From positions 53,416-117,415 of the forward strand of contig NZ_FUXC01000009.1 of assembly GCF_900167025.1 (NCBI RefSeq): a stretch of 64,000 nt of DNA, in the 5' to 3' direction. The DNA is from Treponema berlinense. Its GTDB lineage: Bacteria; Spirochaetota; Spirochaetia; Treponematales; Treponemataceae. Below, in pieces: positions 26,126-37,330 of this stretch. The stretch's first letter is position 1; each line of letters starts with the position of its first letter. The position numbers and the translations under genes were made by a program. The notes under the pieces are model-generated. The model saw nothing but the letters and a program-made list of their open reading frames with translations. It was not told where the DNA came from and searched no databases.

Positions 26126-27565
26126 ATGGCAGATATTTTTGATTCGGTTTATAAATGTATTTCTAGTGAACGCTATACGCCTTATTCGTTGGCCCGCAAA
26201 ATCGGGGCGGTTGGCATTTTGGAATCGGCAAGTTTTGCAAAAGGGCGTGAACGTTACTCGATTTTGATGGCTGAAGAAGCCTTTAAAATTGTTCAGGACG
26301 ATGATGGAGTTGCTTTTTTAATTGACGGCTCCCGTGTGCCTTTTGTTCCTGTGGAGGATTCTCTTGACGCTCTTGGCCGTAAAAAGCCAGCTGATATTCT
26401 GGACGCTCTTTTGTATGTTGCCCGGCAGCACAAAAATTTTGAAAATTCTTCTGATATTCCGGTTCCAGCTTCTGGAATGGGATATTTAAGTTATGAATTT
26501 GCAAGAAGATGCGACAACATTCGTTTTTTTGAGCAGGAAGATGAGCTTGGAGTTCCTGAAAGCCTTTTTATTGCCGGACATATTTACATTGTTTTTGATC
26601 ACTTTACCGAAACAATGCACATTTTCGGTTTTAACTACAAAGAGCACAAAATCGATATAGAAGCGGCTGTTGAAAAAATGGTCAAAAGAATAAACGACAT
26701 GGATTTTTCTTATGTTGAAAACGAAATTGGGAAATTTGAATACAAAATTTTGACAGATATTGAGCAGTCTAAGCGCGAATATATTCAAAAAGTTGAAGAA
26801 CTTAAAAAGCACATTGTTGACGGAGATATAATTCAGGCGGTTCCGAGCCGCCGTGTCCAGATTGAATGCAAGGCGACGGCTTTGCAGGTTTATGGAAAAC
26901 TCAGAAAAGTAAATCCTTCGCCTTATATGTTTTATCTTGATTTTGGAAATTTTCAGTTGACAGGAGCTTCTCCGGAAAGTTTGGTGCGCGTACGTGAAGG
27001 AAAAGCGTCAATTCATCCGATTGCGGGAACGATTCATCGCGGAAAAAACGAGGCCGAAGACGAAGAATTGAGCAAAACTCTACGCGAAAATCCAAAAGAA
27101 CGCGCCGAGCACCTTATGCTTGTTGACCTTGCAAGAAACGATTTGGGACGAGTCTGCAAAAGTGGAAGCGTGACAGTTCCTCAATATATGGAATGTGAGC
27201 GTTACAGCCATGTAATTCATCTTGTTTCAAATACGGAAGGTTTTGTGCGCGAAGGCGTAAAGCCGATTCAGGTTTTGAGGGCGTCTTTTCCGGCCGGAAC
27301 TGTGAGCGGAGCGCCAAAAATAAGCGCAATGCAGATTTTGAGCCGTTTGGAAAAAATTAAAAGGCGGTTTTATGCCGGGGCGGTCGGATATATCCAGAAT
27401 AACGGAGATTTGGATTTTTGCATTACAATCCGCTCTTGTTTGTGCAAAGACGGAATTTTTAGTTTGCAGGCCGGTGGCGGAATTGTTTACGATTCGACTC
27501 CAGAACGTGAATTTACCGAAACTCAGGAAAAACTTGGGGCTTTGATTGACACTTTGACAAAGTAA
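26126..27565 (+). CDS. trpE: Anthranilate synthase component I
   Basis: This 479-residue enzyme makes anthranilate from chorismate, the first step of tryptophan synthesis. The chorismate-binding motifs are present: LTGASPESLV, IHPIAGTIHRG (PIAGT fits TrpE; aminodeoxychorismate synthase usually has PIKGT), NPKERAEHLMLVDLARNDLG, FPAGTVSGAPKISAM and QAGGGIVYDS. GILESASF near residue 33 matches the LLES feedback-site motif that binds tryptophan. A GGAG precedes the ATG. The glutaminase partner TrpG and other trp genes are not adjacent; a repeat element follows instead. Confidence 0.93.
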   Translation: MADIFDSVYKCISSERYTPYSLARKIGAVGILESASFAKGRERYSILMAEEAFKIVQDDDGVAFLIDGSRVPFVPVEDSLDALGRKKPADILDALLYVARQHKNFENSSDIPVPASGMGYLSYEFARRCDNIRFFEQEDELGVPESLFIAGHIYIVFDHFTETMHIFGFNYKEHKIDIEAAVEKMVKRINDMDFSYVENEIGKFEYKILTDIEQSKREYIQKVEELKKHIVDGDIIQAVPSRRVQIECKATALQVYGKLRKVNPSPYMFYLDFGNFQLTGASPESLVRVREGKASIHPIAGTIHRGKNEAEDEELSKTLRENPKERAEHLMLVDLARNDLGRVCKSGSVTVPQYMECERYSHVIHLVSNTEGFVREGVKPIQVLRASFPAGTVSGAPKISAMQILSRLEKIKRRFYAGAVGYIQNNGDLDFCITIRSCLCKDGIFSLQAGGGIVYDSTPEREFTETQEKLGALIDTLTK

Positions 27566-27653
27566 AGTAAACCTCTGATATTTTTAAAACTGTGTCGGGG
27601 GAAATTTGCCGGTTTAGGGTCGAAGTTTGTTTTTTTTTGTCAGCCAGATTGAT

Positions 27654-27752
27654 GCGTCAGGGGGTGGAGCAGCGCGGAAGCGTTGCCCTAAGGCAATGGA
27701 GGCAGAAGCCGGAACTGCGGAAGACCCGGCCGCCACTGGCGGAGACGCCCTG
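27654..27752 (+). repeat. Three-hairpin repeat, copy 6, left flank of the EAL-CBS-PP2C gene
   Basis: A 99-base element with CGC-GGAA-GCG, TTGCC-CTAA-GGCAA, TGGA, GGC-AGAA-GCC and a fourth hairpin CCGCC-ACT-GGCGG. It is about 90 percent identical by eye to the copy at 30086-30185 in the same orientation, so the two flank the intervening gene as direct repeats. The 288 bp gap after trpE holds nothing else recognisable. Confidence 0.85.
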
Positions 27753-27853
27753 TAAAAAATGGGATACTGGGGAAAATTCTGGGAGATTGTTATTAACGGT
27801 GTTTTAACCTGGGAAAAACCTTTTTTTTACTTTGTTTTTGTAACATCGGGGGC

Positions 27854-30060
27854 ATGGATAAACTTAAACTTGGGCCGCTTTTTAGGCTTGATGATTTTTT
27901 GACGTCAAAGAATCTTTATACGGTTTTTCAGCCGGTTATTTCTTTGAAAGATGCTTCGGTTTTTGGGTATGAGTGTTTTGTTCGTTTTGACGCTGGAGAA
28001 GGTTTTGAAGATAATTCCTTTTTCTCTCCCGAAAATATCTTTGCCCAGAAAAAGGCGGAAAAAGATGTGTGGGGGCTGGACAAACTGTGCTTTAAGAGTG
28101 CTGTTAAGACTGCCCGGGCTCTGGGGCTGCGGAAAAAACTTTTTATAAACCTTTGTGCTGCTTCTCTTTTTGACCGGGATTTTCAAAAAGACTATTTTGT
28201 TAAGGCTTTTCAGAAATATGGCATCGACTGCCGGAACGTTATCATTGAGTTTTCTGAAAGGGATTTTTCTGAGGAACTGGATTTTCAAATAAAGGAATGT
28301 TCGGATTTTTTTAAGGAAGCGGGTTTGTCTGTGGCTGTGGACAATATGAGAGACTTTGGTATGAAAAATGTCTACCGTCTAAATCCCGAGTTTGTAAAGC
28401 TGGATCGTCTTGCCGTTAAAAACATTCAAAACGATAGTCTGAAATTTTCTATGGCAAAAAATTTTGTCGATTTCTGCCGGAGTATAGGAACAAAGACGGG
28501 TTGCTGTGGGGGTTGAGGACGAAGATGAGCTGAAGGCCCTTCTTGAACTGGGGGGTGGACTTTGCCCAGGGATTTTTTATCGGGAAAGGGGAGAAGGTTT
28601 TTGAAAAAGCCGGAAAAAAATCTTTTGCCACGGTGGCTTCTTTCCGTTACAGCGAAAATGTTGAAGGGGAGCAGAAGTCTAAAAAGTCTGGTGGTGTTGA
28701 TGCGAAAAAAAATGCTGGAAAAGCTGGAAAAGCCGGCGGTGGCGGCTCTGAGGAACAGGATGTAAGTCTGGAGAAGGAGGGCGTCAAAAAAAATAGTGCC
28801 CTTTCTCCTTTTTTGAAGGACTGCAGGACTAAAATCGGGGATTTTTGTGTTGAGGGAATTACCTTTTTTGCTGAAACTCCGGTGCCAGAGGTGCTGGAAC
28901 TTTTCCAGAGCAATGTAAACTGTCTTCTGGCGGTTGTGGTTGATGGGGAGAACCGGGTTTTGGGAACCATTACCCGCTCAAAATTTTTAGGGCTTTTTAG
29001 TTCCAGGTATGGGTTTAACCTTTATTCCCGAAAGACTATTGGTAGCCTTATGAAAAAGGACTTTCTTTTTGCTGACGAAAATGAATCTTTGATAAAAGTT
29101 TCTCAGGAGGCTATGGAAAGGGATTCGGAAAACATATATTCGCCGGTGGTTGTCCTGTCCAAAGGAAAGTATCGCGGGATTGTTACTGTAAAAAATCTTC
29201 TGGACACCCTTGTAAACGTAGAAGTTGCCGAAAAGACGAAAGACCTTATGCTGAAAAATAAAATTCTTTTGAAGCAGCAGCAGGTTCAGGCTCGGGATAT
29301 GAAGATGGCGGAACTGGTGCAGAAGAGTTTTTATAAGTCGGCGGCGCCGCAGTCAAAGGATTGGGAGGCGGCTTTTTTCTTTAAGCCTATGTCCAGCGTT
29401 TCGGGGGATGTGTACGATTTTTATGCGGACAGAAACGGAGGGTTTTCCGGCTGTTCGCTTTTTGATGTTTCTGGCCACGGGGTTGCTTCCGGCCTGGTAG
29501 GAATTTTGTCTAAGTATCTGGCTTCCCAAATTTTCCGGATGTATTCTGATAAAAAACTGAACGCAATGCTTAAGGCTTTTAACCGCTTCCTGACGGAGGC
29601 AAAGGGGATGGTGGAAAACTATCTGACTGGTGTTTTTTTGCGGGTTTGTGGTTCTGCCCTTGAATACGTGAATGCGGGGCATCCCGATGTTTTTATAAAA
29701 AGACCTGGTAAAAAAACTGCGGCCCTGGGTGAAGATAAAAAAGGCTTTAGGGGTACTTTTATAGGAATTGAAGGTCTGCCGGAAGAGTGGAAGACGGTGG
29801 AAGAAAAACTTGAAAAAGGAACTTATCTTCTGCTTTATACGGACTGTCTGGTGGAAAGCCGGAATCTTATGGGGTTTGAAATGGATGGCAGAATCCTTGG
29901 AAAGGTCTTTGACCGGGCTTGTCAGAAAAACGGTAACTCTGAGGGAAAAACTGCTAAAAAGGTGCTGGAAGATTTAATGGATGCCTTTGAGTCTTTTACG
30001 GAAGGTGTGCCCTGGAAGGATGACCTTACGGTGATTGTTCTCAGGTATAAGGGGCTGTAG
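27854..30060 (+). pseudogene. EAL-CBS-PP2C (SpoIIE-type) signalling protein, split by two frameshifts
   Basis: Three reading frames join into one protein of about 735 residues. Frame 1 (27854 to about 28497) is an EAL-like domain, frame 2 (about 28499-28555) and frame 3 (to 30060) complete it (GVDFAQGFFIGK) and continue with two CBS motifs and a SpoIIE/RsbU phosphatase. Each junction needs removal of one G: one in the GGG after AAGAC at about 28498, one in the G6 run near 28551. The EAL domain is degenerate: EAL reads ECF, DDFG reads DNMRDFG, AEGVE reads AVGVE. The phosphatase keeps its metal-binding motifs (SGDVYDFY, DVSGHG, NAGH, KDDLTV), although TDG is TDC. It is either a young pseudogene or a gene with two G-run errors. 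Its G-rich codon use differs from the neighbours. Confidence 0.85.
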
Positions 30061-30085
30061 TTTTGTCTGCTGCTGTGGCTGGCGT

Positions 30086-30185
30086 GCGTCAGGGGGTGGA
30101 GCAGCGGCGAAGCCGTTGCCGTAAGGCAATGGAGGCGATAGCCGGAACTGCGGAAGACCCGGCCGCCGAAGGCGGAGACGCCCTG
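30086..30185 (+). repeat. Three-hairpin repeat, copy 7, right flank of the EAL-CBS-PP2C gene
   Basis: A 100-base element with CGGC-GAA-GCCG, TTGCC-GTAA-GGCAA, TGGA, GGC-GATA-GCC and CCGCC-GAA-GGCGG. Differences from the copy at 27654 fall in stems with matching changes on both arms (CGC/GCG versus CGGC/GCCG). Confidence 0.85.
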
Positions 30186-30299
30186 AAATTTATTCAGCCC
30201 TTTTTTCGAATTTTCTTGCCGTTTTTGCTTTGTTTTTGTATTTTTATCTATAAATAAACATAAAATTCATTGTCAAATAATTTTATAGGAGATAAATAG

Positions 30300-31934
<1,635 letters not shown>

Positions 31935-31946
31935 AAAAGACTAGTC

Positions 31947-31988
31947 AAGGCCTTGCTTTTGAGAAAATCATTAGCAAGGTCTTTTTTT
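31947..31988 (+). terminator. Terminator after groEL
   Basis: Stem AAGGCCTTGCT / AGCAAGGTCTT with one wobble pair and a 15-base loop, followed by T7. Confidence 0.88.
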
Positions 31989-32041
31989 GTGCTTTTTTGT
32001 TTAAAACTGAAGAATTTTGGTATAGAATATTTTCTAGGCAG

Positions 32042-33028
32042 ATGAATTTCAGACATACAAGGTTTACAGCAAAATTTTTCATTTTTTTAGCAGTTTTATT
32101 TTTTTTGACAGGGACTTTTTTTGCAATTAAAAATGTAAAAAAACAAAATGAACTGAATTCGATTTTTGCCGAAAAAATAAGCGGTTTGGCAGAAGAAAAA
32201 AAACTTCCGGACGAACCTGTTCAACTTGAAATTTTTAGAAAATCTTATCCTGACGTTTTTTTTGAAAGCTTTTACGACGAAGAAAAAAATGACTGGCTTG
32301 TAAAAATTTCTGCTCCGATTTTTCCAGGCAAAGAAGAAAAAAAACAGACAGAATTGTGGTGGGCGGAAGGCAGGCTTTTGCCGGAAGATGAGCTTGAAAA
32401 CAAAAATGAATATTGGAAACTTATTTATCAATATTCAAAATTAAAAGATCCGAAAGAAATGAATGCGGAAGAAATCGAGGAAGTGCGAAATTTTTCTTCA
32501 AGCAAAAACAGGCAAACTTCTCAGGGCACGCCGATGTTCTTTTTTGATTTTTTGTATGCTGCAAAATCCAAGGTGATAATTGAAGATCACATAGCTTATT
32601 CAACTTTTTTGGGAAAACCGACAAAAATTCATGAACGGATAAAAACTCCTCTTTTAAATGTTGAAAAACGGATTTTAAAACTTGCAGACGACGACCCGGA
32701 AATTGACGGATTTGTAAAAAATTTAAAATCGGCAGATGCCTACAACTGGCGCGTAATTGAAGGTACTGGCGGAAGAAAATCTTTTCATTCGTATGGAATT
32801 GCCGTCGATTTGATTCCGAAAAGGCTCTACGGAAAGGCAATTTTTTGGAGCTGGACTCGCGACAAAGATCCGAAAAACTGGATGCTCACTCCGCTCGAAA
32901 AGCGCTGGATGCCGCCTCAAAAAGTAATCGATATTTTTGAAGATGAAGGATTTATTTGGGGCGGAAACTGGATAATTTTTGACAATATGCACTTTGAATA
33001 TCACCCGGAAATTTTAACAGGAATGTAA
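32042..33028 (+). CDS. M15-family D-Ala-D-Ala carboxypeptidase-like metallopeptidase
   Basis: The 328-residue protein has an N-terminal signal anchor (about residues 8-28, FFIFLAVLFFLTGTFFAI) and a C-terminal M15 (VanY/DacB-like) domain with SFHSYGIAVDL (SxHxxGxAxD zinc motif) and NMHFEYHPE (second His). It probably trims peptidoglycan peptides outside the inner membrane. The ATG at 32042 follows AGGCAG; an upstream in-frame TTG at 31997 would add 15 residues but has no ribosome site. TAGAAT at 32023 may be the -10. Confidence 0.85.
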   Translation: MNFRHTRFTAKFFIFLAVLFFLTGTFFAIKNVKKQNELNSIFAEKISGLAEEKKLPDEPVQLEIFRKSYPDVFFESFYDEEKNDWLVKISAPIFPGKEEKKQTELWWAEGRLLPEDELENKNEYWKLIYQYSKLKDPKEMNAEEIEEVRNFSSSKNRQTSQGTPMFFFDFLYAAKSKVIIEDHIAYSTFLGKPTKIHERIKTPLLNVEKRILKLADDDPEIDGFVKNLKSADAYNWRVIEGTGGRKSFHSYGIAVDLIPKRLYGKAIFWSWTRDKDPKNWMLTPLEKRWMPPQKVIDIFEDEGFIWGGNWIIFDNMHFEYHPEILTGM

Positions 33029-33042
33029 AATTTCGTTTTTTT
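33008..33042 (+). terminator. Terminator overlapping the M15 peptidase stop codon
   Basis: Perfect stem GAAATTTTA / TAAAATTTC with a nine-base loop and T7. The stop codon TAA is part of the 3' arm. Confidence 0.75.
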
Positions 33043-33076
33043 CTTCGCACCGTTCGGACTTTTTTGACTGAGTTTT

Positions 33077-34345
33077 TTAAAAATTGATGATTTCGTCGTA
33101 GCAGGCGATTGCAAAATTGTCCGTCATTCCAGAAATATATTCAATTACGCATTTTTGGTAATTTTCGTATTCGTTTACATCAAAGACGACCGGCGTTTCG
33201 TAGCGGAGTGTTTTTTTTCTGTCAGGAGCGTCCTGAGGAATGTAATTTGAATACCGGATTAGCCAGTCTTCGAAAGTTGAGCTCAGATTCTTAAAATAGC
33301 GCATGGAAGATGGAATTCTGCCATTTTTTGCAAAACTTTGTGTGCCCATCAAGGTTCTGTAAATCGTTCCCAAAACATTTTGCGCATAATTTTTAAATTC
33401 AAGCAGTCGCCAATGGCTGTAAATTTTTTGAAAACTGAATTTTTTTAATTCGCTTATAAACTTAAAATATGGTTCGCTAAAGCAAAGGCCTTTTTCCGGA
33501 CTTGAATTTTTGCAGAGGTCTACGATCATATCGTTGATTAAGACGGTTGTGTTTATTGCTTTTCCAGAGCTTGAAAAACCGAGAGTGCTGCCTACAATTT
33601 CGCGCAATTGACGGTAACAGCCCATGTCGAGAATATGGTAGCGCCGTGCGTCCTGCAAATCTCTTCCCAAAAATGCAATTTTGTCGCTGAGTTTTACAAT
33701 GCAGCCTTCCCAGGTGAATGGCTGTACAAAACCCGGAACTTTTATGTCGTAAAGAGGAATATTTTCTTCGCGAGGCTTTAATCCCTGCTGGTCAATTTCG
33801 CCGCAGTGGCAGACAATTCCGTCGCGGACAGCATAAGTTAAATTCAATGTACGCTCAAAACCGTCTGGGTCTGGAAGAGTTTCGATATAATCTGCAAAAA
33901 AAAGTGAATTCCTTTCGTGCCAGAATTTTTTAGGAGCGTTTGCGCCCGGTCTCTGTTCCATAAGGCTGTTTAAAATTTCTTCACCGGTATGGCCAAAAGG
34001 CGCGTGTCCCAGGTCGTGCCCTGTTGCAATCGCCTGGGTTAATTCGGTGTTGAGCCCAAGATATTTTGCGATTGTGTCAGAAACTGAGGCTACGTGAAGA
34101 ACGTGTTCCATTCGTGTGCATACGTGGTCGTTGTGCGGAGAATAAAAGACCTGAGTTTTGTGTTTTAACCGGCTAAAAGCCTGACAGTGCAAAAGTCTTG
34201 TGTAATCTCTGTCAAAATCAGAACGAATTGAATTTCCCCGGTCGTAAATTGGAATTTCCCGCTTTACCGCATCCTGCCATTTATGATTTAGAGAATTTGC
34301 CGCAACTTTTTCAAATGAATTTTTCATAATCCGATTATAACTCAT
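33077..34345 (-). CDS. dgt: dGTP triphosphohydrolase (HD-domain)
   Basis: The 422-residue enzyme splits dGTP into deoxyguanosine and tripolyphosphate and helps balance dNTP pools. Motifs: FSRLKHKTQVF, TRMEHVLHVASVS (first metal His) and AIATGHDLGHAPFGHTGEEIL (HD motif and neighbours). The ATG at 34345 overlaps the MATE stop codon (ATGA), which favours it as a coupled start; another ATG six codons later (34327) follows CGGA. The C-terminal half is as long as in type-I dGTPases. Confidence 0.92.
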   Translation of the reverse strand: MSYNRIMKNSFEKVAANSLNHKWQDAVKREIPIYDRGNSIRSDFDRDYTRLLHCQAFSRLKHKTQVFYSPHNDHVCTRMEHVLHVASVSDTIAKYLGLNTELTQAIATGHDLGHAPFGHTGEEILNSLMEQRPGANAPKKFWHERNSLFFADYIETLPDPDGFERTLNLTYAVRDGIVCHCGEIDQQGLKPREENIPLYDIKVPGFVQPFTWEGCIVKLSDKIAFLGRDLQDARRYHILDMGCYRQLREIVGSTLGFSSSGKAINTTVLINDMIVDLCKNSSPEKGLCFSEPYFKFISELKKFSFQKIYSHWRLLEFKNYAQNVLGTIYRTLMGTQSFAKNGRIPSSMRYFKNLSSTFEDWLIRYSNYIPQDAPDRKKTLRYETPVVFDVNEYENYQKCVIEYISGMTDNFAIACYDEIINF

Positions 34346-35742
34346 TTTAATTTTTTAAGATATTTTATTAAAAACGGCAAAGTGATGAATGCAGAAAGCA
34401 AATCGCTCAAAGCCGGAGTGAGCATAATTCCAGCAATTGGTTCAAATCCAAAAAACTGAACGGCGTAAGGCAGACATAAAATCATCGGAACAAAAACAAT
34501 TCCCTGTCTGAGTGACGAAAGCACTGTTGCAGAAAGTTTTTCGCCTGCAGTTTGTAAAAGCATTGTTGAACCAAAAATAATTGAATGGAATGCAAGAACG
34601 CAGCAACTCAGTCTGAGAGCAATTGAAGCGACTTTTATAACGGCTTCATCGTCACGAAACGAATGTGCAACTTGCGGGGCAAAGATAAAAACGACAGTTC
34701 CAAGAACTGCCATTGCGAGCGAAGTTCCTTTTACCAAAAAAGCAACAGCCTGTTTAACGCGGTCATATTTTTTTGCGCCGAGATTTATTCCGCATACAGG
34801 CTGAAAACCTTGTCCAAGTCCGATTGCAACCGCCATTAAAAGCTGGCAAATTCTGTTGCTGATAGACATTCCTGCAACCGCGGCATCTGCCGTCTGAGCT
34901 GCGGTCAGCGCAAAACCGGACATAAGGGCGCCGTATTTTGCCGCGCCGATATTCATAAAGATAGTAGAAATAGAAGTTGTGCCCTGCCGAAAAAGGCTTG
35001 GAAGTCCAGTCGTAACAATGTCAAAATAAACAGAAAATTTTTTTGCAACCGACTTTATATTGAATTTTACAACTTGCGGATTAAAGAAAAACATAGAAAG
35101 CAGGATAAAAAAACTTGTAATCTGGCTTATTAAAGTTGCAATCGCCGCTCCAGAAATTCCCATTTTAAAGACAAAAATAAAAAGCGGATCTAAAAGCATA
35201 TTCAAAATTCCGCCAGTAACCATTCCAATCATCGAAAAAGCGGCCTTGCCCTGAAAACGCAAAAGATTGTTCATTGCAAATGCGCTCATCATAAAAGGGC
35301 AGCCAAAAATTATAAAACGCGCGTAATCAAGCGCAAAAGGAAAAATTGTGTCAGTTGCGCCAAGAAGTCTAACCAGAGGCTTGTTAAAAATTGTTCCTAA
35401 AATCGAAAAAATAAGTCCGAGGCTAAAAACGCAGACAATTGCCGTAGAAACAAAAGTTTGCGCTTTTTGGCGGTTTCCAGAGCCAAGCGCACGGCTTGTA
35501 ATAGAACCTGCCCCCATTCCAATCATAAAGCCACCGGCCTGAATCATCGTCATAAGCGAAAAAATTACACCGACAGCACCAGAAGCGCTTGTACCAAGCT
35601 GACTTACAAAAAAAGTGTCTGCCGTATTGTAAATGGCGCTTACCATCATCGTAATAATAGTTGGAATTGCGTTTTTTATAATGAGCGACCCAACTGGCCG
35701 GGAAAGCATAAGTTCAACAGTGTTAAATGAGCGGGAAGTCAT
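34342..35742 (-). CDS. MATE-family multidrug/sodium antiporter
   Basis: The 466-residue protein is a 12-helix MATE transporter (NorM/DinF group) that exports small molecules with Na+ or H+. Landmarks: PVGSLIIKNAIPTIITMMVSAIYNTADTFF near the N-terminus (in pieces), QAGGFMIGMGAGSITSRALG, and AMAVLGTVVFIFAPQVAHSF in the second half. The likely start is the ATG at 35742 (MTSRSFNTVEL); the frame extends 19 codons further without support. No clear ribosome site is seen. The dgt gene overlaps its stop. Confidence 0.9.
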   Translation of the reverse strand: MTSRSFNTVELMLSRPVGSLIIKNAIPTIITMMVSAIYNTADTFFVSQLGTSASGAVGVIFSLMTMIQAGGFMIGMGAGSITSRALGSGNRQKAQTFVSTAIVCVFSLGLIFSILGTIFNKPLVRLLGATDTIFPFALDYARFIIFGCPFMMSAFAMNNLLRFQGKAAFSMIGMVTGGILNMLLDPLFIFVFKMGISGAAIATLISQITSFFILLSMFFFNPQVVKFNIKSVAKKFSVYFDIVTTGLPSLFRQGTTSISTIFMNIGAAKYGALMSGFALTAAQTADAAVAGMSISNRICQLLMAVAIGLGQGFQPVCGINLGAKKYDRVKQAVAFLVKGTSLAMAVLGTVVFIFAPQVAHSFRDDEAVIKVASIALRLSCCVLAFHSIIFGSTMLLQTAGEKLSATVLSSLRQGIVFVPMILCLPYAVQFFGFEPIAGIMLTPALSDLLSAFITLPFLIKYLKKLK

Positions 35743-35859
35743 AAAAAAGATTTTCCCAAAATCAAAAAATAAAATCAAGCAATAAACAGTTAGCGTCAAT
35801 AAAGCTCAATAAACAGACAGTTGATTTTCCAAAAAAATTTTGCTAACATATTTAAATAC

Positions 35860-35932
35860 GCCAACTTAGCTCACCTGGTAGAGCAGCTCCCTCGTAACGA
35901 GCAGGTACTCGGTTCAAGTCCGGGAGTTGGCT
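35860..35932 (+). tRNA. tRNA-Thr (anticodon CGT)
   Basis: Cloverleaf: acceptor GCCAACT / AGTTGGC is a perfect seven-base stem, D stem GCTC/GAGC, anticodon loop CTCGTAA with anticodon CGT reading ACG codons, and T arm CTCGG-TTCAAGT-CCGGG. The anticodon stem has one C-C mismatch at 31-39. CCA is not encoded. Confidence 0.95.
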
Positions 35933-36017
35933 TTATTTGTTTTAAATCCTTTCATTGCAACGATTTGTAAAAAATTGCAAAACTGTTTGTTGCATCTAAT
36001 CGGTATAAAAAATTTTA

Positions 36018-36935
36018 TCAGCTTTTTGGATAATTTCCTGCTTTATTCCTTAAAAACGCGATCGCGCTCAAACCGGCCAATGCCCCTTCAAAAACCGCTT
36101 TGCTTACTTGCAAAAGTCCGCCAGTGCAATCTCCGCAGGCAAAAATCCCCGGAAAATTAGTCTGCATTTTTTCGTCAGTTTTTATTTTGTCGCCGTCCAA
36201 AAAAATGCCTGCTTTTTTTGCAAAGTCTGCGGCCCCGGCTTCTCCGAGCGCAATAAAAATTCCGTCGGTGCTTAAAATTTCTCCGTCAAAAAAAACAAGC
36301 GAGTTTACAAGTCCAGAATTTTCGTCGCCCTTGATTTCTTCGATTTTCCGTTCATCAATAGAATATTTTGTGTTCAATTTTTTTAATTCATCGCAATTTT
36401 CGCCGTTTGTAAGAATTTTTACGGAAGAAGCGACATTGGCAAGCACATCGGCCTCGCTCAACGCGAATTTTCCGTTTCCAATGATTACAACATTTTTCTT
36501 TCTGTAAAAGAAAGCGTCGCAGACAGCGCAAAAACTTACGCCTTTTCCTTCAAAATCCTGCAAGCCTTTGATTTTTGGACGAAGTTTTTTGTTTCCAGTG
36601 GCAAGAACCAAAGATTTTGCCTCAAATTTCTGTTCGCCGGCCAAAATTTCAAAATTTCCGTCAGAATTTACCTCAAAATGCGTAATTTCCAGTTTTTTTA
36701 CGGCAATTCCAAGATTTTCCGCCTGCAAAAGACCTTCATTGTAAAGTTCCGCCCCGGAAATTCCGTCCTTAAAACCGTAATAATTTTCAATTTTGTGCGC
36801 CTTTTCCAACGAACCGCCACCGTTGTGCAAAACCAAAACTTCAAAATTGCCACGGCGGGCATAAATCGCCGCAGAAATTCCCGCAGGTCCGCCGCCAATA
36901 ACCGCCAAATCAAAAATTTTTTTGTTTTCAACCAT
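36018..36935 (-). CDS. Thioredoxin-reductase-like FAD/NAD(P) disulfide oxidoreductase
   Basis: The 305-residue protein has an FAD-binding GGGPAGISAAIYARRG near the N-terminus, the redox pair CAVC at about residue 135 (VSFCAVCDAFFY), an NAD(P)-binding GNGKFALSEADVLA (the usual GGGxSA is altered to GNGKFA) and the C-terminal FAD motif FACGDCTGG. This is the TrxB fold and size. The altered nucleotide motif may reflect a different reductant, such as NADH or ferredoxin-linked systems. TAAAAT lies six bases before the ATG with no ribosome site, so it may be leaderless. No thioredoxin gene is adjacent. Confidence 0.85.
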   Translation of the reverse strand: MVENKKIFDLAVIGGGPAGISAAIYARRGNFEVLVLHNGGGSLEKAHKIENYYGFKDGISGAELYNEGLLQAENLGIAVKKLEITHFEVNSDGNFEILAGEQKFEAKSLVLATGNKKLRPKIKGLQDFEGKGVSFCAVCDAFFYRKKNVVIIGNGKFALSEADVLANVASSVKILTNGENCDELKKLNTKYSIDERKIEEIKGDENSGLVNSLVFFDGEILSTDGIFIALGEAGAADFAKKAGIFLDGDKIKTDEKMQTNFPGIFACGDCTGGLLQVSKAVFEGALAGLSAIAFLRNKAGNYPKS

Positions 36936-36973
36936 AGTTTAATTTTAGCATATTTTAAAAACTTAAAAAGAAT

Positions 36974-37310
36974 TTGGAGCGCATTTTTCTTAAAAAGAAA
37001 AGTTTTCCGGCCATAATCGTACAGTTGCCGCAAAAAAACGGCTTTCCACCCTTCGCTAGGCGCTCATTGCCGTTCCGGCAACTCCGGGGTTCCAATCCGG
37101 GCTACAAGCCCGGTCGTGCGCTTTTAGCGCACACGAAAATAAACGGGTTTTGCGCAAGCAAAAGCCGCAGCATGCGTCAGCATGCAAGCATCCGGGCTAC
37201 ATACCCGGTCGTGCGCAAATGCGCACACGAAAATAAACGGGTTTTGCGCAAGCAGAACCCGCAGCATGCGCCAGCATGCAGACCCTGTCGTGTGCTTTTG
37301 CGTCTGTAAA
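36974..37310 (-). repeat. Long repeat block, inverted partner of 51545-51860
   Basis: The block has a leader beginning TTTGGAGCGCATTTTTCTTA, a member of the hairpin repeat family (on the minus strand TTGCC-GGAAC-GGCAA, TGA, GCG-CCTA-GCG, then AAGGGTGGAAAGCC), and two tandem units of about 85-95 bases made of palindromes such as GTGCGC-AAAT-GCGCAC and GCATGCG-CCA-GCATGC. Nearly the same block occurs reversed at 51545-51860. The gap 36936-37330 holds this and the exodeoxyribonuclease promoter. Confidence 0.9.
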
Positions 37311-37330
37311 AATTATTATATAATTTTTGT

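Noticed and set aside
28490..28560. Programmed frameshift in the EAL-CBS-PP2C gene
   Set aside because: Two separate shifts in the same direction would be needed and no slippery heptamer with a downstream structure is evident.
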